Assembly: GCA_963575745.1 (NCBI GenBank)
Contig: CAUYUJ010005670.1
Location: 435,001-499,000, forward strand
Reading direction: 5' to 3'
Length of the DNA stretch: 64,000 nucleotides
Source of the DNA: Prorocentrum cordatum
Lineage: Eukaryota; Sar; Dinophyceae; Prorocentrales; Prorocentraceae
Positions 34,566 through 47,559 of this stretch are shown here, piece by piece. The position numbers and the translations under genes were made by a program. The notes beneath the pieces are model-generated. The model was given only the letters and a program-made list of their open reading frames with translations, did not search any database and was not told where the DNA came from. How positions within the stretch are numbered: the stretch's first letter is position 1; each line of letters begins with the position of its first letter.

Positions 34566-34799
34566 AGGACGAGGGGAGGTCACGAGCGGTGCACATGTCC
34601 GTATCCGCGCCCTCGCAGTCGGCATTCTGGGGCGCGATCCCGCATATACGCGGTCGCACGGATCGCTCCGCGCGGGGCACCCGCGAGGAAACGCCACCTA
34701 CCTGCGGCGTCGCGGCCCCAGGGGGCCCGGCCCGCGAGGCCGCGCGGATCTGTTTGCCGCCCATGGGGGAGGAGGGACTTCGTGGTGGCCTGCGAGCGG

Positions 34800-34960
34800 C
34801 GCGGGCGCCCGTCGATGTCCCGAGAGGACAAGGAGGCCCCCGAGAGGCCCCCAAGAGGCCCCAACACGGCCCGCAATAGGCCTCCAAGCTGCCTCCCAGA
34901 AGCCCCCAAGAGGCCCCAAACCCGGCCCCCAAGCGGCGAGGCCATATGGGCCGGCAGGAT
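34800..34960. repeat. AAGAGGCCCC-type degenerate tandem repeat
   Basis: Irregular repeat of AGGCCCCCAAGAGGCCCC words. The same word family recurs at 39920-40215, 41640-41720, 44150-44260, 46100-46390 and 60310-60500. On the minus strand it reads as LG-SWA-LG pseudo-protein repeats, which are not taken as genes. Confidence 0.75.
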
Positions 34961-35089
34961 GAGCGAAGCAACTGATTCATAAGATGAGCGATGGGACAGA
35001 CTCGTATGCAGATTGCACTACGCCAAAAGGGGGACGATAATCCTGGCGGGGAGGGGAATGACCTATCTACGTTATGCAATCTAGGCGGC

Positions 35090-35750
35090 GGCGGGCCAGC
35101 GACGGGCCGTCGCTGGGGCGGCGGCGGCGGACACGGAGCTGCCCAACCGACACTCAAGTCCAGACGGCGGGCGGCGACGGAACGGCGACGGCGAGCACGG
35201 AGCCGCCCGACAGAACAGGCCTTCGGGTCCAGGCGACGGGCGGCGACGACGCGGCGACGGCGAACACGGCGCTGCCTGACCGACATTCGGGTCCAAGCGA
35301 CGGGCGGCGACGAGGCGACGACGGCGAGCACGGGGCCGCCAGACCGACATACAGGGCAAACTCCTGATGAAACACAAAACAGAACCCCCGAGTGCGAACA
35401 CTGTCTGGGGAGCAACCCTAGGTGCAAACACTGTCTGGTCGGAGCGGCGACGGCGGCAACAGGGCGGCGGACCCGACGGACGAGCCCAGCCGGCGGGCGG
35501 CGACGAAGCGGCGACGGAGCGGCACCGAGCCCAGACGACGGGGTGCGACGAAACGATGGGGCGGCGACGGCGGCAACAAGGCGGCGACCCGACAGACGGG
35601 CCCAGACGACGGGTGGCGACGAGGCGGCGACGTGGCGGCGACGGCAATAGCAAGGCGGCGGACCCAACAGAAGGGCCCAGACGACGGGCGGCGACGAGGC
35701 GGCGACGGGGCGGCGACGGCGGCGTCAAGGCAGCGGACCTGACAGACGAC
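35090..35750. repeat. GGCGGCGAC tandem repeats, ~65-75-bp units
   Basis: Three units of about 65-75 bases at 35148-35350 share GCGACGGCGAACACGGC and ATTCGGGTCCAAGCGACG words. They are followed by shorter GGCGGCGACGGCGGC-type units to 35740. Two GCGAACACTGTCTGG / GCAAACACTGTCTGG words at 35395-35440 recur as GCAAGCACTGTTTGGGG at 35792. Confidence 0.8.
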
Positions 35751-35981
35751 CCGGGTTCCTTAGACCTTAGAAGACAAGTAGCACCCCCTAAACGCAAGCA
35801 CTGTTTGGGGAATGCGTGCGTGACCCGCCGCAAGTTATGCCTGGACATGCTGCTGAACAACAAAGACACCATGGGGTGAGCTTGTTTCGTCCCGCGTCTG
35901 GTTGCACAGGTCTGGCTGGTGCGTCAGGCCTGACCGAGGCAGTTTGGTGGCAGTAGAGTCCCGATGCCGTTGAATCTATGC

Positions 35982-36075
35982 CGTCGGTATGCCTTGCTCC
36001 ACAAAGGCTTCCCGAATATTGCTGTGTGTCGCGCTGTCAAATGAGTTCTTGATGCCGACTGCTGCCACGCACAGT
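35982..36075 (-). pseudogene. Reverse-transcriptase scrap
   Basis: The minus strand reads VGIKNSFDSATHSNIREAFV then EQGIPTA and a stop. The order D/K-N-(A/S)-FDS-x-x-H-x-x-I-x-x-A-x-x-x-x-GIP is what is expected around motif A of non-LTR reverse transcriptases; the catalytic aspartate position appears replaced (VGIKNSFDS). No flanking palm or finger motifs are present. It is truncated by the foldback element that starts at 36074. Confidence 0.5.
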
Positions 36076-36280
36076 TCGGCGGCGAGCGAGGGGGGAAGTG
36101 AGAAAGAGCAGGCCTTCTCAGAAGGCTCGGAAGTCCTCGGGCCGTCTGAAAAGTGTTCTAAGCCTTCCCCGAAGACACAAGGCACCTCTCAGACGGCGCG
36201 AGGCTTTTCGTGAAGCCCCGCGGCTTTCTGAGAAGGCTTTCTCCTTCTCGTACTTTTCCCCCCCTCGCTCGCCGCCGAAC
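36074..36280. mobile_element. Foldback element, 207 bp
   Basis: The arms are near-perfect inverted repeats: GTTCGGCGGCGAGCGAGGGG at the left end and CGCTCGCCGCCGAAC at the right end, with pairing continuing through AAAGCCTTCTCAGAA-like sequence for about 55 bases. The centre contains a second pairing around GGCCGTCTGA / CAGACGGC. No clear target duplication was seen. Confidence 0.85.
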
Positions 36281-36309
36281 AAAAGGTATAGATCACCGGG
36301 GGCCTTGGC

Positions 36310-36535
36310 TACCCTAGGCCCTACCCAAGGCCCTAGGCTTCCCAAGGGTAGGCCCTACCCAAGGCCCTAGGCTTCCCAAGGGTAGGCCCTACCCAAGGCC
36401 CTAGGCTTCCCAAGGGTAGGCCCTACCCAAGGCCCTAGGCTTCCCAAGGGTAGGCCCTACCCAAGGCCCTAGGCTTCCCAAGGGTAGGCCCTACCCAAGG
36501 CCCTAGGCTTCCCAAGGGGTAGCCCTAGGGTAGCC
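36310..36535. repeat. 34-bp palindromic tandem repeat
   Basis: About six copies of a 34-base unit, CCCTAGGCTTCCCAAGGGTA followed by GGCCCTACCCAAGG. The unit is itself nearly palindromic. It grades into GTAGCCCTAGGG words. It is the left subterminal repeat of the 2.2-kb element. Confidence 0.95.
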
Positions 36536-36589
36536 CTAGGGGTGGGCCCCAGGGGTAGCCGGACCCCTTTGTAGCGGGAATCCGAGCCG

Positions 36590-36780
36590 GCAGCATCCCT
36601 CCTCCCTCCTTCCTCCGCACGCCTCCTCCCTCCTCCCTCCTCACTCCGTCCGCCCGCCTCCTCCCTCCCCCCTGCTCCCGCCGCCTCCTCCTCCTCCGCC
36701 GCCACCTCCTCACCTCCTCCTCCTCCTCCTCCTCCTCCTCCTCCTCCACCTCCTCCTCCTCCCTCGCTACTCCCTCGATC
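36590..36780. repeat. CCT-rich polypyrimidine tract
   Basis: CCTCC and CTCCTC words, with a pure CCT block at about 36715-36760, inside the 2.2-kb element. Confidence 0.85.
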
Positions 36781-36849
36781 CCCTGCTTCCCCCCCCCCGC
36801 TCCCCCTTCCGAGGGCAGGGCGCCCGCGCCGCCCCCCGGCGACCGCGGC

Positions 36850-37500
36850 CCCGGCGCCGCAGACCCCCCCTCGCAGACCCCCCCTCTGGGACCCCCCCTC
36901 GCGACCCCCCCTCGCAGACCTCCCCCCTCACAGACCCCCCCTCTGGGACCCCCCCTCGCTGACCCCCCCATCGCTGACCCCCCCTCGCAGACCCCCCCTC
37001 GCAGACCCCCCCTCTGGGACCCCCCCTCGCTGACCCCCCCTCTGGGACCCCCCTCACAGACCCCCCCTCGCTGACCCCCCCTCGCAGACCCCCCCTCGCT
37101 GACCCCCCCTCGCAGACCCCCCCTCACAGACCCCCCTCCTGACCCCCCCTCCCTCGCTGACCCCCCCTCGCTGGGACCCCCCTCTTGGGACCCCCCCTCG
37201 CTGACCCCCCCTCACGACCCCCCCTCGCGACCCCCCCTCGCAGACCCCCCTCGCTGACCCCCCCTCTGACCCCCCTCGCTGACCCCCCTCGCAGACCCCC
37301 CCTCGCAGACCCCCCCTCTGGGACCCCCCCTCGCTGACCCCCCCTCGCAGACCCCCCCTCGCTGACCCCCACTCGCTGACCCCCCCCTCGCTGACCCCCC
37401 CTCTGGGACCCCCCCTCGCTGACCCCCCCTCTGGGACCCCCCCTCTGGGACCCCCCCTCTGGGACCCCCCCTCGCTGACCCCCCCTCACAGACCCCCCCT
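36850..37500. repeat. GACCCCCCCTCGCxx short tandem array
   Basis: About 45 irregular copies of a 13-16-base unit GACCCCCCCTCGC(T/AG), with variant units CTGGGACCCCCC and CTCACAGACCCCCC. Readings as Gly/Arg-rich protein on the minus strand are artefacts. Confidence 0.95.
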
Positions 37501-37529
37501 CACCGGTCTATCCTAGGGTTGATGCCTTT

Positions 37530-38140
37530 AGTCGGGCGGGCGGGCGGGACATTAAAGGCATTGATTGCTTGCTTGTGTGGTGGATTACCAATTGCTTCCC
37601 GTTGGTACCGGATTACGAGTAGATTCCATTTGTGGCGGATTACAAGCTGATTCCTTTTGTCGGGCGGGCGGGCGGGACATTAAAGGCATTGATTGCTTGT
37701 GTGGCGGATGGCAAACTGATTCTTATTGTGGCAGATTACACATTGATTCCTTTTGTCTGGCGGGCGGGCGGGACATTAAAGGCAATGATTGCTTGTTTGG
37801 TGAATTGCGAATGGATTCCCTTTGGCAGCGGATTTTAAACTTATTCCTTTGGTCGGGCGCCTTTTGCCGGGCGGGCGGGCGGGACATTGAAGGCAATAAT
37901 TGCTTGTGTGGTGAATTACACATTGATTCCCTTTGGCAGCGGATTGCAAACTTATTCCTTTGGTCGGGCGGGCGGGCGGGACATTAAATGCATTGATTGC
38001 TTTCGTGGCGGATTACAAAGTGATTCCATTTGGCAGCGGATTGCAAGTTGATTACTATTATGGCGGATTACAAGCTGATTCCTTTTGTCGGGCGGGCGGG
38101 CGGGACATTAAAGGCATTGCTTGCTTGTGTGGCGGATTAC
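37530..38140. repeat. ~100-125-bp tandem repeat with GGCGGGCGGGCGGGACATTA core
   Basis: Six cores (start about 37533, 37659, 37759, 37867, 37965, 38088), each followed by an AAGGCATTGATTGCTTGTGT-like block and GGCGGATTACAAGCTGATTC-like blocks. GGCGGATT sub-repeats occur between cores. This is the most AT-balanced part of the 2.2-kb element. Confidence 0.9.
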
Positions 38141-38159
38141 ACATACTGAAGGCCCTAGG

Positions 38160-38465
38160 CTTCCCAAGGATAGGCCCTACTGGACACCCTAGGGTAGCCC
38201 TAGGGTACCCCTAGGGGTAGGCCCCAGAGGTAGCCCTAGGGTAGCCCTAGGGGTAGGCCCTAGGGTAGCCCTAGGGTAGCCCTAGGGGTAGGCCCTAGGG
38301 GTAGCCCTAGGGTAGCCCTAGGGGTAGGCCCTAGGGGTAGCCCCAGGGTAGCCCTAGGGGTAGGCCCTAGGGTAGCCCTAGGGTAGCCCTAGGGGTAGGC
38401 CCTAGGGGTAGCCCTAGGGTAGCCCTAGGGGTAGGCCTAGGGGTAGCCCTAGGGTAGCCCTTCCT
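38160..38465. repeat. GTAGCCCTAGGG tandem array
   Basis: 12-18-base units GTAGCCCTAGGG / GTAGGCCCTAGGG; right subterminal repeat of the 2.2-kb element, complementary in type to the left subterminal array. Confidence 0.95.
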
Positions 38466-38488
38466 TGGGTGATCTATAAGGAACAAAA

Positions 38489-38989
38489 GGATCGTCGGGT
38501 CGCCTGTCGTCTCTTGCAAGACTGCGGCAATGAGCTCGAAGGCCCGCCGGCCGTGCCCGAAGCATCATTGGTCCGAGCTCCGTTGGCCGTCAAGTAGGTG
38601 GTTGGAGCCGCTTGTGGTATCGAAGGCAAGTCGTGGAGCACAGGGATGGTAGCAATTAGTCGATAGATTTGTGCTCGTCGTGGGTCTCCACATCCTTCTC
38701 CTCCTCCTCCTCCTCCTCCTCCTCCTCCTCCTCCTCCTCCTCTTCCTGCTCCTCCTTTTCCTGCTCTACTTCTTCCTCCACCTCTTCCTGCACCTCCTTC
38801 TCCTCCTCCTCCCCCCTCACTCTCCTCCTCCTCCTCCTCCTCCTCCTCCTCCTCCTCCTCCACCTCCGCCTCCTCATCCTCCCCACCGCCAAGTTAGACC
38901 TTGATTGCGGCGTGCTGCCGGCTCCCTGGTAGGGGGGCGTTTGGCCGCCACACGTTGCTTACCAGCAGGTGTAGCGCCGCGTCCAAGGA
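38489..38989. other. Intergenic with (CCT)n tract
   Basis: CCT tract at about 38695-38885. Left of it, the minus strand reads RRAQIYRLIATIPVLHDLPS, a short coding-like trace just outside the inserted 2.2-kb element, not assignable. Confidence 0.5.
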
Positions 38990-39527
38990 ACCTTACCCAG
39001 ACTGGAGAACTTTGCAGAAGGCTGGCAATAGGATTGCTGGAACTGCCTCTCGCGGTCCGTGTTTGTTGGCGTCTGGCAGATCCTAAGAATGTTTGCGCAT
39101 GTCGTTGTGGAACTGCTCGTCAAATGTGGCAATCATGTCATCTATGAACTGTCGGAATCATTCATCGTGTCTGTTGGTATCCATCATGCTTGGTATGAAC
39201 TCGCGGCCCATATGCGACTTCGTACCGCGGATGTGCTTCAAGTTGTGAGACTCGGTTCGCATGCCGTCGATTGCAGCTCGGCGGGTGGCCATTTTGATAG
39301 CTTGGATGTCACGGTATGTGCGCTTGTTGAGCTGGTCTCTCGTTGCCGTCCTGGTGGTCGATAGGCTGCAATAGCCTAGCGTTGCTGCGAAGTGCCAGTT
39401 GGGAGCTGGGGAAAAACACTGGGCCCTTGCCTCTGGCAGCAGGGCAGTACGGCGAAAATCTAACATCCGGATGTGGTTCGCCAGCGCAACAGATCGAACA
39501 CTGATCTGTATCAACGTTCGTTGTCAT
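38990..39527 (-). pseudogene. Minus-strand coding remnant with in-frame stops
   Basis: A minus-strand frame carries ATRDQLNKRTYRDIQAIKMA, then MRTESHNLKHIRGTKSHMGR and EFIPSMMDTNRHDE, a TGA, then FRQFIDDMIATFDEQFHNDM, a TAG, and a further coding-like stretch. An overlapping frame begins MTTNVDTDQCSICCAGEPHP. The amino-acid composition is ordinary, unlike the neighbouring repeat frames, and the hydrophilic helical character continues across both stops, so a decayed gene is likely. Family not recognised; it could be retroelement-derived. Confidence 0.4.
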
Positions 39528-39739
39528 ATGCCCGGCGACCTGCCAACCAGGAGAAAGGGAATCCCATAATATATGGGAACACGCCTAGAGATCTATGGGC
39601 AAGGTGGGACAAGAGGGCATGTGGCAGCATCGTTCATGCATCCCGGGTCCTCCTCTTTCACCTCCTCCTCCTCCTCGCCCCCATCCCTCTTTGCCGCGCG
39701 CCCTCCAGGCAGTAGCCGAGTACGGCGCGCGGGGCGAAT

Positions 39740-42777
<3,038 letters not shown>

Positions 42778-42979
42778 CTGGAGAAGGCAGGGACGGGGGA
42801 GGGGGGGAGGCGCCGCAGCAGAGGCGGGGAGCGGGAGCGGGAGGAGCCGGCGGAGGAGGGAGGGAGGGGGAGGGCCACGTTCGACGACGAACTCTCAGGC
42901 CATCGGGGATCAGGAATCGGGAGGGAGGAGAGCCGCTTACTCGAACTATCGACGCGCGCTTCACCCCCTCTTCGGCCGT

Positions 42980-43092
42980 GGGGGCCTAAAGAATATACAC
43001 CACCACCACGTCGATTCCTCCTCTCTCCTCTTTCCAGCGAGAGGGCGGTGGGGAGGGAGGTGGTGGTGGTGTATATTTTGGGCCCCCTCTTT
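42980..43092. repeat. Hairpin/foldback of about 110 bp
   Basis: Left arm GGGGGCCTAAAGAATATACA then CCACCACCACG; right arm GTGGTGGTGGTGTATATTTT then GGGCCCCC. The arms are complementary over about 30 bases around a CTCC-rich loop. Confidence 0.75.
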
Positions 43093-43159
43093 GAGGAACC
43101 ACCTCTCCCGAACCTTGCTGAAAAAAGCCCAAGGAGCCTCATGAGGGCGGAGGGGCGGG

Positions 43160-43320
43160 GCAGCACAGCGAGAGGAGAAGCGGCAGCAGAACCCGGCACG
43201 GAGGCGGGGGGAGGCGGAGGGGGGAGGGGGAGCGGAGGGCAGGGGCCCCGGCACGGAGGCGGGGGAGGCGGAGGGGGGAGGGGGAGCGGAGCGGCAGGGG
43301 CAGGGGTGCCGGAGGGGGCG
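43160..43320. repeat. GGCGGAGGGGGGAGGGGGAG purine repeat
   Basis: Two near-identical units of about 60 bases containing GGCACGGAGGCGGGGG and GGAGGGGGGAGGGGGAGCGG; G-rich on the plus strand. Confidence 0.8.
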
Positions 43321-43764
43321 GGGATGGGCAAGTGGTTGACTGGTGCACTGGCTCACGGTGCGAGCAGCAGGTGGAGGGAGGTGCGGTCGGGCCCTGCTTC
43401 ACGGGCGTCCTCCGTGGCCGAGGGTCCAGCCCCATGGCCCCCTCCGCTGGCAGCGGATGCCGTAACGTCGGAAGTGTAAGGATGGGAGCGAGGCCCACTG
43501 CAGCCCCGGTGATGGCAGCTGCCGAGGGGGTGGGCCCTATGATGGTCACCACAGGAGGGGCATGGGCCTATGATGGTCCTCGCCAGAGGGGGGAGGGGAG
43601 GCGAGGCCGCCCAGGTCACCGACGCGAGCTGTGGGAACCTCCCGCCGCTGCCCTCAGGGGGCCGCAGGGGGCCCCGAGGGCCACCGACGCAAGCTGTGGG
43701 AACCTCTGGTCCGTGACCTCACGAGGCCGCTTCCCGGCCCCCAAAGGTAAACCTACGCAAGCCG
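43321..43764. other. Intergenic/intronic, local duplications
   Basis: GATGGCAGCTGCC / CCTATGATGGTC words recur at 43512-43576, and CACCGACGCGAGCTGTGGGA / CCACCGACGCAAGCTGTGGG at 43616 and 43681. No exon recognised, although an exon linking 45126 and 42777 is expected somewhere in this interval. Confidence 0.45.
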
Positions 43765-43767
43765 TTT

Positions 43768-43980
43768 GCCGCGGTGCCCGGGTGCCTGGGAGGTGCCCGC
43801 GTGTGCCCGGGTGCCCACGCGTGCCAGTGTTCCTGTGTGCCCGGGTGCCCTGCCCGCGGGTGCCCGGCCTGGTGCTTGGGTGCCCGAGTGCCTGCAGTTG
43901 CCTGGGTGCCCAGGTGCCCGGCTGCCAGACACTCGGGTGCCTGGGTGCTGGTGCCCAGGTTCCCGTTTTCGTGCCCAGAT
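43768..43980. repeat. GGGTGCCCG short tandem repeat
   Basis: Irregular repeats of GTGCCCGGGTGCC (8-13 bases) for about 210 bases; distinct from the GACCCACCCGC satellite. Confidence 0.9.
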
Positions 43981-44459
43981 GTCACTAGTTGCCAAGCATG
44001 GCTGGCGGGATGTGCGCGGACGAGGGGGGGACCAGGGGACGCATTGCAAGAAGAAGGGGGGGGCCATGCGGTCGGGGAGCTTTCAGGGCCCCGGCCATGG
44101 TATCCACCCCTCGGGCGTTGCTAGAGAAGAGCCCCTGGCCCGAGGTGCCCCCAAATCTCCGAGTAGGCCCTCACGGCCTCCAGAGCACCCCTCACGAGGC
44201 CCAGAGGGCCCACGGGGCTCCACGATAGAGCGACAAGCTGGGGGGACCTTGGGCCAGGGGCACCTCTAGCAACCCCCCAGGCCACGTTAACGGCGACGTT
44301 GGCCAACGAGGATGTTGGGAATCAGGTTTTTGTGACGCCGAACTCGCGCAGAATGAAGTGTAGTCGAACATGAACCAGCCTTTCCCACAATTGGGTTGGT
44401 CGCGAACCACCCCCGCCTACAGACAGGGCCGAACACACATACACACAAACACAGACAAA

Positions 44460-44574
<115 letters not shown>

Positions 44575-44645
44575 CGCCGTCACCTGCATCGCCGTCAGCG
44601 TGTCTGCGGAACCCCCGAACCCCTTCCCCCTCCCCGCCACCGTCC

Positions 44646-44803
44646 GTTAGGGAGCCACATGCAAACCCTACCCCTACCCCCCACGAGTTCTGAGGGGGAG
44701 GGTGGGGTTCACTTCGCTCGTGACCTCCCGAATGAAGTGAACCCCACCCTCCCCCTCAGGAATCGTGGGGGGTAGGGGTAGGGTTCGCATGTGGCCCCCT
44801 AAC
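44646..44803. mobile_element. Foldback element, 158 bp, perfect 5-bp duplication
   Basis: Begins GTTAGGGAGCCACATGC and ends GCATGTGGCCCCCTAAC. The arms pair almost perfectly for about 65 bases around a short GCTCGTGACCTCCCGAAT loop. CGTCC is present on both sides (44641-44645, 44804-44808). Confidence 0.88.
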
Positions 44804-44867
44804 CGTCCCAATTGGACGCCCCCCCAAACCTGGGCCCAGCGTGGGCCTGGCCGCCAGGGCCAGCTCG

Positions 44868-45120
44868 GCGGTGGACACACCTCCCTTTAGTAAACCTCCC
44901 CTCAATGAAAACGGCCTGATTTGTGGCAGTGACACCAGCGAAGTGTATATCAGAGGTATCAGACACTCGCGCCATTTTAAAAAATCTTGGCTCGAATCTG
45001 GCAAAATCACTGAGGCCGAAACCGACGGGCCTGGACCCGCCAAAAACGACGGCCGCGACGCCCTCCCGCGAACCAATGAAGGGCCAATTCCTCCATCGAC
45101 GCGTCGGGGCAGGAGGTCTA
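44868..45120. repeat. Dispersed repeat R1, copy 2
   Basis: Same start and end blocks as 30870-31075, with an internal extra segment at about 44930-45010. It ends within 6-10 bases of the hydrophobic exon at 45126. Confidence 0.8.
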
Positions 45121-45125
45121 CCGAC

Positions 45126-45254
45126 CTCCGATCAGCGCAGGGGTCGCACGAGAGCGCGGCCCTCCGCGCCGGCGGCTCCTTGAAGCACAGCGCGGCGCAC
45201 GCGACCGCGACGAGGAGCGCCGCGGAGGCGGTCTCCATGGCGAAGCCCACGAGC
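45126..45254 (-). CDS. Hydrophobic exon, probably 5' part of the C2-like gene
   Basis: Bounded by CTGGCAG|G on the acceptor side and GGAG|GT on the donor side. Encodes LVGFAMETASAALLVAVAC then AALCFKEPPARRAALSCDPC. The stretch ETASAALLVAVACAALCF could be a single membrane segment or a signal anchor, followed by a basic, cysteine-containing part. It points the same way as, and lies 2.3 kb upstream of, the C2-like exons, but the phases do not join directly, so an intervening exon is implied. Confidence 0.5.
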
Positions 45255-45659
45255 CTGCCAGGCGGGCTCGGCGAGGCGCGCCCCCGCGGAGGGCCGGAGG
45301 CCGCGAGGTGGAGGTCGAGGAGGACTTGCCGTCGCTCGGACGTCCATGTCCCGTGCATTGTTCGGTTTCGTGCGTGTTTTTGTTCGCTCGATGATTTAGG
45401 ATGTTCCTCAAGGGTCCTCGCCGAGAAAAAAATACACACGTCCGAGCGATGCCAGGAGGAAGCAGGGGAGGGGAGGGAGAGGGAGGAGGAATGGGGGGGG
45501 CGAGGGCAACGATCGCTGGGTGGACCCGTCCGCATCAGCAAGGCCGTGAGCGGGATGGAGGAGGGGGGAGGGGAGGGGAGGGAGGGAGAGGGAAAAGAGG
45601 GCGAGGAGGCGGGTGAGGGGGAGGGAGAGATGGGAGAGCAGGGGGGGAGGAGGGGTAAA
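45255..45659. other. Intergenic/intronic, G-rich
   Basis: GGAGGGGAGGGGAGGGAGGG purine tract at 45450-45655; nothing coding recognised. Confidence 0.5.
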
Positions 45660-46095
45660 TGAGGGCAATTGCCAGTTCTTTCGGTGGCAAGTGCTGGGAC
45701 CCTTCCGTGTCACATTTAATCGTGATTAAACCGAATGAAATGGCGGCTACGCATGACTGTCCAATCTTGACAAATCATGTTATTCATCGTCACCGCCACT
45801 CTCCACCCGCTACTCCCTGCTTCCTAGAACTAAACGATCGTAGACCCCTGGCCATTGGCGCGAGTCCATCTGGCTAAGTGCTATTAGACATGGATACAAC
45901 TTGTGGACTGAATATGCTTTACTATCACGAAGACGGTCAAACCTGGGCGGGGGCAAATGACGTCTATATATATATATATATATGTGTGAACATATGAGCA
46001 AGATCATATTTGACGAAATGAAGCCATTAAAAAGGAGGCTCCATGAAAGCTGGGCAAAATCTGCGGAACATTGACAACTTGCACTCACGTTGGAA
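45660..46095. other. AT-rich unique island with (TA)n
   Basis: Markedly AT-richer than its surroundings, with a TATATATATATATATATA block at 45965-45982. No repeat partner and no coding sequence recognised in the window. Confidence 0.6.
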
Positions 46096-46099
46096 CAAG

Positions 46100-46390
46100 C
46101 CCGGCAATGTATGAGACGGCCCTAGAGGGCCTCAAGGCGGCCCAAGAGACCGCCCAAGACGGCAACAGAAAGCCCTCAAGAGGGGTCCAAGATCGGCCCA
46201 CGAGAGGCTGAAGACAAAAACTCGCAGGGACCCTGGGGGCCCTCCTCCGCATGATGATCCTCCAAGGCCCCCAACATGCCCCCTGCAGGAGGCCCCACGA
46301 GGGCCCTCCCAAGCCCCCAGGAGCTTTGAAAAGTCTGCAAGCGGCCACCCCTCTGGGCCTCCAAGAGGTCCCTAAGAAGCCCCGCAACAG
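46100..46390. repeat. CCCAAGACGGC/AAGAGG degenerate repeat
   Basis: Same word family as 39920-40215 (GGCCCAAGAGACC, GCCCAAGACGGC, CCTCAAGAGGGGTCC). 46470-46510 contains a short duplication GAAAGACGCACA. Confidence 0.7.
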
Positions 46391-47317
46391 ACGCGGGAGA
46401 TGAGGATGAATCAGCAAAAACTACACGCGGGCAGCACGACGGAAAGTGGAAAACAATACATACGGCATCGAAAGACGCACATTTGCATACACCACCGAAA
46501 GACGCACACATCCTCTTCTGGGGGTCGGCGGACTGGCATAAGCCTCTTGGACTTGGATACAAAGGGGGATTAGCGATCAACTTACGTAGCTGGTGTTCCA
46601 ATTTCCCCAGCGCCTCCGACCGTCAGAGGCGCCCGTATATCGAGGAAAGCCCCCAACGGCGGGGTCGAAATCAGCTGCGCGCCGTAGCTTTCGTAACCCC
46701 CCCTTTCCAATTCCCCCCCTGTTGTCCGCCCAAAGATGATTGCGCATCTGATTCAACCGCTGGCTGGTCGGGGGCGAGAAAGTCGCCCCGAGAGGGGAGA
46801 GGCGAGGACACCAAAAGGTGCCGACATCGCTACTCCTGGGACATCTCGTGGGGTGCGTTCTGACCAGGATTTCGAGGCGAAGCCAGCGGTGGCGACGAGG
46901 GCCTCCCAGGAGGCCGAAAAAGGAGGAAACGGGCGAAGGGCAGCGGTATGGGTAGCTTTTCCTCCTCCTCTGGAGGGAGGGAGGGAGGGCGGAGGAGCGA
47001 GAGAGTGAGAGGGAGGGGGGGGAGGCGGGACGAGCAGAGAGAGCCTGACGTTTCGAGGCTTCGCTCCCGCGCCTGGACTTGCGAGGAGCGATGCGGAGGT
47101 CGTCGTCGTCGTCGTCGTGGTGAGGAGCGGGGAAGACCAGAGCAAGCCAAGGATGCCGAAACGAGGCTGCAATGCGCCCTCCCATCCCAGGTCCCCTCCC
47201 CATACGCCCCTAGGGGTCCCCCCTTGGTCGCTGCAAGAACCGCCCACCCCACCCCGTCATTCGAGGCGAGGATGTATACATAACCACCGCCCAGAGGATC
47301 GATTTTCGCGGACCTCC
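46391..47317. other. Intergenic, GC-rich, no gene seen
   Basis: A GGAGGGAGGGAGGGCGGAGG purine tract at 46970-47020 and (GTC)6-7 at 47098-47119. Ordinary unique sequence otherwise. Confidence 0.5.
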
Positions 47318-47378
47318 GCAGCCGGTGGATCTGGATGCACTTTGGCCCATGGGGCCAAAACATATCCAGATCCACCGC
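47318..47378. repeat. Perfect-stem hairpin
   Basis: GGTGGATCTGGAT and ATCCAGATCCACC form a 13-base perfect stem, continued inside by TTTGGCCC / GGGCCAAA; total span about 55 bases. Confidence 0.85.
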
Positions 47379-47559
47379 CCGCTGGGTCCCCAGGACGTCG
47401 GTTCCCAGGCAGTGTGGATAAATCACCGCCTCACACGTAAAGACCAGTACAATTGGGCCTGCCATGTTTGACAGGGGCCCCGCTCTGAAGAGGTCTTCTG
47501 GCGCGTCATTCGGTCAGGAGCGCGACCAAGAATGATGTACAAATCAACGAGGCGTTCAG

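Larger units (their letters stand above)
36287..38478. mobile_element. 2.2-kb TIR element with perfect 10-bp flanking repeat
   Basis: Left terminus TATAGATCACC followed by GGCTACCCTAGG; the right terminus, reversed, is TTATAGATCACCC followed by GGCTACCCTAGG. The direct repeat GAACAAAAGG is present at 36277-36286 and 38479-38488. The interior contains no transposase; it is a mosaic of four repeat types (palindromic CCCTAGG arrays at both ends, CCT and GACCCCCCTC arrays, and a GC-box-like array). A 9-10-bp duplication is typical of Mutator-like transposons; assignment is inference. Confidence 0.8.

Noticed and set aside
36525-37489. Gly-rich SEGGxRGG repeat proteins on the minus strand
   Set aside because: Translation of the GACCCCCCCTCGC array inside the 2.2-kb TIR element.
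37530-38140. Regularly spaced cores, possible CRISPR array
   Set aside because: Eukaryotic context, cores are GC-box-like within imperfect ~100-125-bp tandem units, and the intervening sequence is repetitive rather than unique spacers.
44940-45000. Possible relic of the dinoflagellate spliced leader (GCCATTTT ... TTGGCTCGAA)
   Set aside because: Only fragments match the remembered leader end (TTTTGGCTCAAG), separated by extra bases; a chance similarity within repeat R1 is more likely.
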